Assembly: GCF_900112585.1 (NCBI RefSeq)
Contig: NZ_FOLY01000006.1
Span: 1-64,000 of the forward strand
Reading direction: 5' to 3'
DNA from: Kushneria avicenniae
GTDB lineage: Bacteria; Pseudomonadota; Gammaproteobacteria; Pseudomonadales; Halomonadaceae
DNA length: 64,000 nucleotides
Below, one piece after another: positions 57,479 through 64,000 of this stretch. The translations under genes and the position numbers were made by a program. Below the pieces are notes generated by a model. It saw nothing but the letters and a program-made list of their open reading frames with translations. It made no database searches and was not told the origin of the DNA. Each line of letters opens with the position of its first letter. The first letter of the stretch is position 1.

Positions 57479-57826
57479 GGGTCGTCAAATCCTGGTCCTG
57501 TTCAAGAAGCCCCGCTGCCTGAATACTCCGGCCGCCGGGGCCATGGGCATTCAGGCGCGAACACCCGTCATGCAATCACGACGCGCACGTGATCGCGCAC
57601 GAATGATCCAATTGGTTGGTGCCGATTGTACCACAGCCCCACCGCGCTCCGGCAGACAGTGATGCAATCCAAGGGCAATTCAGATGTCCGTCAAGGGCGG
57701 TGCCGTAAAGCCCTCTACTGACGGTGATCATTATCGGATAGTCCAGGAGCAAGCCATCAGGAGATGCCAGCGCTGGCACCCGCGCCTGCCATTCGACATA
57801 ATGTGCGCCTTCAAGGAAAGGACGCT
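57479..57826. other. gyrA/rdgC divergent promoter region
   Basis: About 350 bases lie between the two divergent start codons. No convincing small gene, tRNA or strong hairpin is seen. The part next to gyrA is GC-rich; AT-rich stretches near 57600-57640 and 57725-57745 are the likely promoter zones, but I cannot place -10 and -35 boxes with confidence. Confidence 0.4.
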
Positions 57827-58753
57827 ATGTGGTTCAAGCATTTACAACTCTATCGCCTGCTCGATGAGCAGGACTGGTCACTGGACCAGCTCACCCAGGC
57901 CCTCGACACTTATCGCTTTGCGCCGGTCACCGAGACCCAGGCCCGTCGCGTGGGGTGGGCAGCGCCCGCCGGGCGTCACGGCAATGAGCTGATCCATGAG
58001 GTTCAGGGGCATCGACTGATGACGTTGCTGCGTCAGGAACGACTGCTCCCCAATGCCGTGGTCAAGGAGACGCTCGACGAGCGCGTTGAAGCCCTGACCG
58101 CCCAGCAGGGCTACCCGCCCGGCCGGCGCGACAAGCTGGCGCTCAAGGAGCGCATTGTCGAGGAGCTACTGCCGCGCGCCTTTACCCGCACCACCCGAAC
58201 CGACCTCTGGTGGGACACGAAGCGCAGGCTGATCGGCATCAACGCCTCGAGCGCCAAACGCGCCGAGGAGATTCTTGATGTGCTGCGCGAGTCGCTGGGA
58301 ACGCTCAAGGTGATTCCACTGGCACCCCAGACGCCGGCCGGACGCACCATGACCACCTGGCTGACCGACCCGACCAGCCGTCCGGAAGGCGTGATACTGG
58401 GCGATCAGATCGAGCTTCGAGCCAAGGGCGATGACGGCATTCTGCGTGCGCGCAGCATTGATCCCGATGGTGAAGAGGTGCGCATGTCGCTGGAGGTAGG
58501 ACGTCAGGCCAGCAAGCTGGCGCTGAACATCGAGGAGCAGATGTCGCTGGTACTGCAGGAGGACATGTCGATCAAATCGATCCGCTTTGCCGATGCCGTG
58601 CTCAAGGAGATCGACGACACCGACAGCGACGACAATCCCATCCTTCAGATGGAGACCGAGTTTGCGCTCATGGCGCATGTGCTGGGTGATACGGCCGAGC
58701 GACTGATGCAGTGGCTGGGCGGCGAAGCGACAACGGTCCCTGCCACCTCATGA
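57827..58753 (+). CDS. rdgC: recombination-associated protein RdgC
   Basis: A 308-residue protein (E. coli RdgC 303). It starts MWFKHLQLYRL and has the family patterns RRVGWAAPAGRHGNELIH, LPNAVVKETLDERV, LLPRAFTRTTRTDLWWDT, INASSAKRAEEILDVLRESLGTLKVIPL and a C-terminal ETEFALMAHVLGDTAERLMQWLGG. RdgC forms a ring on DNA and restrains RecA. GGAAAGGA precedes the ATG. The stop overlaps the start of the acyltransferase gene by four bases. Confidence 0.94.
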   Translation: MWFKHLQLYRLLDEQDWSLDQLTQALDTYRFAPVTETQARRVGWAAPAGRHGNELIHEVQGHRLMTLLRQERLLPNAVVKETLDERVEALTAQQGYPPGRRDKLALKERIVEELLPRAFTRTTRTDLWWDTKRRLIGINASSAKRAEEILDVLRESLGTLKVIPLAPQTPAGRTMTTWLTDPTSRPEGVILGDQIELRAKGDDGILRARSIDPDGEEVRMSLEVGRQASKLALNIEEQMSLVLQEDMSIKSIRFADAVLKEIDDTDSDDNPILQMETEFALMAHVLGDTAERLMQWLGGEATTVPATS

Positions 58754-59955
58754 ACCCAACGTCTGACGATCCGGAAAACGAGATGACCTCATCCCCGGAA
58801 GTGCTGCCGCCGGTGGACGACTTCGAAGCCATACGTCCCTACAACGACGACGAGGTTGTCGAGACGCTGGCGCGCCTGGTGCGCAACGATGAATTCATCG
58901 ACACCATCACGCGCTACCGTCTGCCGAAGCTGGCCCGTTTCGCCCCGCGAGTGGCGCGAGCAGTAGCACGATACGGTCTCAGACGCGCCGTGCGTGACAT
59001 TCATTCGGTCAGCGACTTTCAGGATCATATCGCCCATTACATGGATCGCATGATCCAGAACACGACCGAGACCTTTACGGTGGAAGGGCTTGAGCACCTG
59101 GATCATCACAAAGCCTGTCTCTTCATCGGCAACCATCGCGATATCGCCCTTGATCCAGCCTTCGTCAACTACGCGCTTTACCATAGCGGACGCTCGACCG
59201 TGCGTATCGCCATTGGCGACAATCTGCTGCAAAAGCCCTATGTCACCGATCTCATGCGGCTCAACAAGAGCTTTATCGTGCCCCGCTCGGCACGCGGCAA
59301 GCGAGCAATGGTGGCGGCCTACCAGCAGCTCTCCAACTATATTCGCCACTCGATTGTCGAGGACAACCACCCGATCTGGCTGGCCCAGCGCGAGGGGCGC
59401 GCCAAAAACGGCGTGGACCGCACCGGCAGTGCAATCATCAAGATGCTGGGCATGGCCCGACGCATGACCAACAAGGACGCCCTGGTCAGCGACACGATCG
59501 CCGAACTGCGTATCGTGCCCGTTTCCATCAGCTACGAATTTGATCCCTGCGATCAACAGAAGGCGCGCGAGCTCAAGGCGCGTCATGACGGGCTGGCGTA
59601 TGAAAAGATCGCCTACGAGGACATCCTGTCCATCGCTGCCGGCATCACCGGGCACAAGGGTCGCGTCAGACTTGTCTTCGGGACGCCGCTTGAGGCCGAA
59701 CACGACAGCTATGACAGCGCCGCACAGGAAATCGACCGCCAGGTGCTGGGCAATTACACGCTGTTCCCCAGCCATTATCTGGCACTGGAAGCTACCGGCC
59801 ACGCCCCGGAACTGGTCGACGAAAGCAAAATCACTCCCGAAGATCGACAAGCGTTCAACGAGCGTCTGGCGCAGGTGCCCGAAGAGCTTCACCCGTGGTG
59901 GCTGTGTCAGTACGCCAACCCCGTACTCAATCTGGCCGGGCGCGATACCCTCTAG
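58750..59955 (+). CDS. PlsC-family acyltransferase
   Basis: A 401-residue protein with the acyltransferase motif H-x4-D in LFIGNHRDIALDPAF, a second motif in FIVPRSARGKRAM and a third in IWLAQREGRAKNG. No clear membrane helices. It resembles large predicted 1-acyl-glycerol-3-phosphate acyltransferases rather than the short PlsC. It may act on phospholipid or another acyl acceptor at the membrane face. Translation is coupled to rdgC by ATGA overlap, a pairing that is likely operonic rather than functional. Confidence 0.82.
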   Translation: MNPTSDDPENEMTSSPEVLPPVDDFEAIRPYNDDEVVETLARLVRNDEFIDTITRYRLPKLARFAPRVARAVARYGLRRAVRDIHSVSDFQDHIAHYMDRMIQNTTETFTVEGLEHLDHHKACLFIGNHRDIALDPAFVNYALYHSGRSTVRIAIGDNLLQKPYVTDLMRLNKSFIVPRSARGKRAMVAAYQQLSNYIRHSIVEDNHPIWLAQREGRAKNGVDRTGSAIIKMLGMARRMTNKDALVSDTIAELRIVPVSISYEFDPCDQQKARELKARHDGLAYEKIAYEDILSIAAGITGHKGRVRLVFGTPLEAEHDSYDSAAQEIDRQVLGNYTLFPSHYLALEATGHAPELVDESKITPEDRQAFNERLAQVPEELHPWWLCQYANPVLNLAGRDTL

Positions 59956-60025
59956 CGCCCCGCTCCCCATTTGCGCTGAAGGGCCCTGAACGGCGATCAG
60001 ACGTCAGGGCACCGGCAAGAGTCGG

Positions 60026-61510
60026 TTACTTGCGCCAGAAGGTCGGCGTCAGCAGCACCAACACGGTCAGAATCTCCAGACGCCCCATCAACATGCCGAT
60101 GCTGAGCATCCACTTGGCGGCATCCGGCAGCGAGGCAAAATTGCCTGATGGGCCGATCACATCGCCAATGCCCGGGCCAACATTGGCCACCGCAGTGGCG
60201 GCGCCGGAAAGCGCCGTGATCAGATCAAGCCCCATCAGAGACAGGCCCAGCGCCAGCACCGCCACGGTAAAGAAGAAGAAGAAGGAAAAGGCGATAACCC
60301 CACGGATCTGATCATCGGTCAGCACGCGGCCGTTATAGCGCTGGACAAAGACGCCGTTGGCATGGACCAGATAGCGCAGCTGGTTAACCAGCATGATCAG
60401 CCCCACCTGAAAGCGAAAAACCTTCATGCCGCCGCTGGTCGACCCCGAACAGCCCCCGACAAAGGTCAGATAGAAAAAAGCCGCCGCCGATAGAGGCCCC
60501 CAGACCGTATAGTCATCGGTGGCGTAACCGGTGGTAGTGACCACCGAGACCACGTTGAAGGCCACCTGCGTCAGCGCATCAAAAAACTCCATGCCACGTA
60601 TGGTTCGATACAGGGTCAAAAGCGCAATGACCACCACCAGCAACGCCAGCAGCCCTCTGACCTGCTGATCCTTCCAGAGCACGCCCGAGCGCTCGCGCGC
60701 CATGCGGATATAGAGCACAAAGGGCAGCGCCCCGGTCAGCATGGAGAGAACGCTCAGCCACAAAATCACGGGATTGTCGGCATACTGCCCAAAGGAGGCG
60801 TCGTAGTTGGCAAAGCCGCCAGTGGCGACCGAGGTCATGCCGTGCACTACGGCATCCAGCGGCAGCATGCCGGCCAGCCAGTAGCTGATGATCGAGACGA
60901 TCGTGAAGCCGACATACACCAGCCCGATTGCCTTGGCGACCGTCCCGGCCCGCGGCAGCACCTTGTCCGACCAGTCGGAGGATTCGGTCTGGAACAGTCG
61001 CATGCCGCCCACACGCAGAAACGGCAGCACGGCGATGGCCATCACGATGATGCCGACCCCGCCGACCCACTGCATCAGGCCACGCCAGAGTTTCAGGCCA
61101 TCAGAGAGATGCTCGATGCCGACCAGCACGGTGGCGCCGGTCGTGGTGATGGCAGACACCGACTCGAACACCGCATCGGCCATCGACAGGCGCGGTGCGC
61201 CGAACTGCATCGGCAGGCTGGAAAAGGCCGACATCACCACCCAGCTGGACGTGGTCAGAATGAACATCTGCCGGGGCCGCAGCTCGATGTGCACCCCCCA
61301 GGTCAGCAGAATGACCACGACGCCTGTCCCGAAGGTGGTTGCAAAGGCCCACAGAAAGGGCCACATCTGCCCGTCGCCTTCCAACGCCAGCAAAAACAGC
61401 GGAATCAGCATGAACAGCGACAGGACCAGCAGCAGCATGGCCAGGATACGCAGAATGGGGCCCATACCGGCCGGATTACGAAAAAGGGGCAGACGCAGCA
61501 TGCATCGCAT
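60026..61510 (-). CDS. Trk-type potassium uptake channel, TrkH/TrkI family
   Basis: A 494-residue membrane protein with four pore repeats. The selectivity filter segments are SAITTTGATVL, TSVATGGFANYD, VSVVTTTGYATDD and AVANVGPGIGDV, each with the essential glycine. SGSTSGGMKVFR is the family signature. It imports K+ together with a TrkA partner, which is not in the window. In Halomonas elongata, TrkH and TrkI are the main K+ systems and this could be either. ATG codons at 61510 and 61501 are both possible starts. Confidence 0.92.
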   Translation of the reverse strand: MRCMLRLPLFRNPAGMGPILRILAMLLLVLSLFMLIPLFLLALEGDGQMWPFLWAFATTFGTGVVVILLTWGVHIELRPRQMFILTTSSWVVMSAFSSLPMQFGAPRLSMADAVFESVSAITTTGATVLVGIEHLSDGLKLWRGLMQWVGGVGIIVMAIAVLPFLRVGGMRLFQTESSDWSDKVLPRAGTVAKAIGLVYVGFTIVSIISYWLAGMLPLDAVVHGMTSVATGGFANYDASFGQYADNPVILWLSVLSMLTGALPFVLYIRMARERSGVLWKDQQVRGLLALLVVVIALLTLYRTIRGMEFFDALTQVAFNVVSVVTTTGYATDDYTVWGPLSAAAFFYLTFVGGCSGSTSGGMKVFRFQVGLIMLVNQLRYLVHANGVFVQRYNGRVLTDDQIRGVIAFSFFFFFTVAVLALGLSLMGLDLITALSGAATAVANVGPGIGDVIGPSGNFASLPDAAKWMLSIGMLMGRLEILTVLVLLTPTFWRK

Positions 61511-61584
61511 CCAGAGTGATCAACAGGTGCGCGCTACTATAGCGGTTCGTGGAAAGGGACGCAGCCGGGAAGGCTTATAAAAAC

Positions 61585-61609
61585 AAAAGCCGGCGTAGGG
61601 CCGGCTTTT
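61585..61609. terminator. terminator after pilA, bidirectional
   Basis: AAAAGCCGGC pairs with GCCGGCTTTT around a 5-base loop. It lies 10 bases beyond the stop of pilA on minus and upstream of trkH. Confidence 0.85.
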
Positions 61610-61618
61610 AAAGAATTT

Positions 61619-62065
61619 TCAAGTTGAGGCGACTGTACAGCCTTTGGGACGATTTGCCTCAGGAATATCTGTTTTACAGCTCCAGTCACCCTTACTATCA
61701 CGTGCCAACTCAATTTTATTACCATTATTGGCGCCTGATGTATAAAGATAAGTCATGGTGACAGCGCCAGTAGGCTTGCTGCTATCTCCTGTATTAGTGG
61801 TCGCAGCTTTAACAGAAATGGTACCTAATGCATCTTTATCAGTACTGTTATCAATACCAAGCTCTGTTTCATCGACTGTACGGCCTGTCAGCACTCTTTC
61901 CTCAACCGCAGTTTGATAACCTCTTAGTGAAGCAAGGCCTGTAGCTGCCTCGGACCTTGCCACATAGTCCTGATAGCGCGGCACGGCAATGGCCGCCAGT
62001 ACACCGATAATGGCGACCACGATCATCAGTTCGATCAACGTAAAACCACCCTGCCTGCCTGCCAT
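61619..62065 (-). CDS. pilA: type IV major pilin
   Basis: A 148-residue prepilin. The leader MAGRQGG is cut before F8, and the mature protein starts [20 protein letters not shown], with the Glu at position 5 needed for assembly. The C-terminal disulfide loop is likely C-x14-C in [16 protein letters not shown]. The gene is AT-richer than its neighbours, a usual sign of variable pilin. The start at 62065 has AGGAAGGA upstream. Divergent from pilB. Confidence 0.92.
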   Translation of the reverse strand: MAGRQGGFTLIELMIVVAIIGVLAAIAVPRYQDYVARSEAATGLASLRGYQTAVEERVLTGRTVDETELGIDNSTDKDALGTISVKAATTNTGDSSKPTGAVTMTYLYTSGANNGNKIELARDSKGDWSCKTDIPEANRPKGCTVAST

Positions 62066-62253
62066 GAACATGTCCTTCCTGATTGAATGCATGCGCTCCT
62101 GCCTGATAGACAGGATAACGGTATATTGAGCGCCTGTTTGTTGAACGGCGCAGAGCCCTTAACGACATAAACAGCCGGAACTTTAGAGAAACGAACGCCC
62201 GCCGATAACATGAAGCAAGTCGCCATCCTCTCTGACCCTATGGACCTGATTTC

Positions 62254-63987
62254 ATGTCGGATGCTCTTGCACAGCTTTCTGCCAATCCCCTGCGCAGCCT
62301 TGCCCATCAGCTGGTCGAGGATGGCCTGCTGGACGCCGACCACGCGCTAAAACTCGAGGCACAGGCGCATCAGGAACAAAGGGCGCTGCTCGAGGTAGTC
62401 ACCCAAGAGGGCGGCGTATTGCAGCGCGACGCGCTGCAGAGTGCCGGCTGGGTGTTCGGGCTTGGCTGCGTCGATCTGGAAGCCATTGTGGTCACGCGCC
62501 TGCCGCCAGTGCCGGGGCTGCCGGAATCGCTTCTCAGGCGGCTTGGCGCCCTGCCCCTGGTACGTCGTGAACACTGTCTGGTCGTGGCAGTGGATGACCC
62601 TACGCGGCTCTCTTCGCTGGATGAGCTTCAGTTCGCGATCGGCATGAGCGTTGAAGCGGTGCTGGTCCCGACCGAGCAGATTACGCCCAGACTCGAGCAG
62701 TATCTGAATATCCACGGCGAGGGCGCGCTGGCCCTGCTGGCGGGTCAAAATGCCATCGAGACGCTGGCGCTCGAAGAAGGCGATATCACGGAGCATGCCG
62801 AGGACGCCTCCATCCAGTCCAGCGATGACGCGCCGGTGGTGCGCTTCGTCAAGCAGGTCCTGCTCGACGGCATTCGCCGCGGCGCCTCTGACATTCACTT
62901 CGAGCCGTTCGAGGAGACCTTTCGCATCCGCTTTCGCATCGACGGCATTCTCATGGAAGCCTCCCGACCGCCGGCACAGCTGCGCCAGCGTATCGCGGCA
63001 CGCATCAAGGTGATGGCAAAACTGGACATCTCGGAGCGACGCCTGCCACAGGACGGCAGCGTCCGGCTGAAGCTGTCGACAAGGCGTCATGTCGAGTTTC
63101 GCGTCAACACCCTGCCCACACTTTTCGGCGAAAAGATTGTCATGCGTCTGCTGGATCCGGAAAGCGCGCGCATGGGCATCGATGCGCTGGGATTTACACC
63201 AACCCAGCGCGGCATTTTCGAGCAGGCGATCGCTCAGCCACAGGGCATGATTCTGGTCACCGGCCCTACCGGCAGCGGCAAGACGGTCACCCTTTACACT
63301 GCGCTCAACCTGCTCAATACCGAGGCGCGCAATATCGCCACCGCCGAAGACCCGGTCGAAATCAAGCTCGAGGGCATCAACCAGGTCAACGTTCGCCCGC
63401 AGATCGGCTTTGATTTTGCTGCCGCCCTGCGTGCCTTTTTGCGTCAGGATCCTGATGTGGTGATGGTGGGCGAAATTCGCGATCTGGAAACGGCGGAGGT
63501 TGCCATCAAGGCCGCCCAGACCGGCCATCTGGTGCTGTCGACGCTGCATACCAATTCAGCGGCCGAAACCCTGACCCGACTGGGCAATATGGGCGTGGCC
63601 GGTTTCAACATTGCGACCTCCACCAGTCTGATCATTGCCCAGCGCCTGGCCCGCCGGCTGTGCCAGCGCTGTCGCCAGCCGGTCACCCTGCCGCATGAAG
63701 TGCTCAGCCGTCAGGGCCTCAAGGAGGATGACATCGAGCAGGCAACGCTCTATCAGGCAGTAGGCTGCGAGCACTGTACCCATGGCTATCGGGGGCGCGT
63801 GGGCATCTATGAAATGCTGCCGATTTCTCAGGCCATGAGCCATCTGATCATGCAGGATGCCGGCGCCATGGCACTGGCCGAGCAGGCTGAACGCGAGGGC
63901 CATCATGACCTGCGTCGCAGCGGTCTCGACAAGGTACTGGCGGGGCTGACCACTCTGGAAGAACTCAACCGCATTATTCGGGAGTAA
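62254..63987 (+). CDS. pilB: type IV pilus assembly ATPase
   Basis: A 577-residue hexameric ATPase that powers pilus extension. After an N-terminal MshEN-like domain come the ATPase landmarks: Walker A GPTGSGKTVTLY (about 337-348), Asp box AEDPVEIKLEGINQVNV, Walker B LRQDPDVVMVGEIRD, His box LVLSTLHTNSAAETLTRL. A zinc site is CQRC...CEHC near the end. It is next to pilA, and pilC seems to follow. Confidence 0.95.
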   Translation: MSDALAQLSANPLRSLAHQLVEDGLLDADHALKLEAQAHQEQRALLEVVTQEGGVLQRDALQSAGWVFGLGCVDLEAIVVTRLPPVPGLPESLLRRLGALPLVRREHCLVVAVDDPTRLSSLDELQFAIGMSVEAVLVPTEQITPRLEQYLNIHGEGALALLAGQNAIETLALEEGDITEHAEDASIQSSDDAPVVRFVKQVLLDGIRRGASDIHFEPFEETFRIRFRIDGILMEASRPPAQLRQRIAARIKVMAKLDISERRLPQDGSVRLKLSTRRHVEFRVNTLPTLFGEKIVMRLLDPESARMGIDALGFTPTQRGIFEQAIAQPQGMILVTGPTGSGKTVTLYTALNLLNTEARNIATAEDPVEIKLEGINQVNVRPQIGFDFAAALRAFLRQDPDVVMVGEIRDLETAEVAIKAAQTGHLVLSTLHTNSAAETLTRLGNMGVAGFNIATSTSLIIAQRLARRLCQRCRQPVTLPHEVLSRQGLKEDDIEQATLYQAVGCEHCTHGYRGRVGIYEMLPISQAMSHLIMQDAGAMALAEQAEREGHHDLRRSGLDKVLAGLTTLEELNRIIRE

Positions 63988-63995
63988 TCACCATC

Positions 63996-64000
63996 ATGGC
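63996..64000 (+). CDS. probable start of pilC (runs off the window)
   Basis: An ATG lies eight bases after the stop of pilB, with GGGAG suitably placed ahead. By the usual pilA-pilB-pilC-pilD order this would be pilC, the inner membrane platform protein. Only five bases are in the window, so the call rests on context. Confidence 0.4.

Overview
The window looks like chromosome of a moderately halophilic gammaproteobacterium, most likely a member of the Halomonadaceae (Halomonas/Kushneria-like). The reasons are the order gyrA-serC-pheA-tyrA/aroA fusion-cmk-rpsA, a linked malonate-use cluster, K+ uptake genes (Kup, TrkH), a zinc-free L36 paralogue and GC-rich core genes. The genus cannot be fixed from the sequence alone.

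Region 1 (1-4.4 kb) is AT-rich accessory DNA ending near a tRNA-Arg gene. It starts inside an IS481-family element and carries co-oriented genes for three proteins with nuclease-type motifs: a DUF4365/PD-(D/E)XK protein, a PIN protein and a HEPN-like protein. An integron-type attC site directly follows the PIN gene. Two small unknown proteins follow. Region 2 (5-11.9 kb) has a KdpDE-type two-component system that lacks both kdpFABC and the usual KdpD N-terminal sensor, then Kup, an Mrr-like restriction endonuclease and a scrambled IS5/IS481 remnant. Region 3 (11.9-17.1 kb) is a complete malonate module: transporter MadLM, malonyl-CoA synthetase, malonyl-CoA decarboxylase and a divergent GntR regulator with a perfect palindrome in the shared promoter.

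Region 4 (17.2-34.4 kb) is the main find, a hexuronate/aldarate catabolic island. A TRAP transporter (DctPQM) is cotranscribed with uronate dehydrogenase, and a tripartite tricarboxylate-type transporter (TctABC) with a glucarate dehydratase, 5-dehydro-4-deoxyglucarate dehydratase and a 2,5-dioxovalerate-type aldehyde dehydrogenase. A talarate/galactarate dehydratase, a second glucarate dehydratase and a second orphan TctC complete it. Together they would take uronates to 2-oxoglutarate. Two local regulators (GntR and LacI families) match two operator motifs, each found at three sites in the island. Both motifs occur upstream of dctP.

Region 5 (34.4-47.3 kb) is mixed housekeeping: Pmp3-like peptide, SDR, serine acetyltransferase, an iron-sulfur helicase coupled to a FAN1-like VRR-NUC nuclease, CsbD-like protein, Hda, PurM-PurN, a Na/Pi cotransporter and an aldo/keto reductase. 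Region 6 (47.4-64 kb) holds rpmJ, rpsA, cmk, the tyrA-aroA fusion, pheA, serC and gyrA on the minus strand, then rdgC and an acyltransferase on plus, trkH and pilA on minus, and pilB running to the window edge, where pilC appears to begin.
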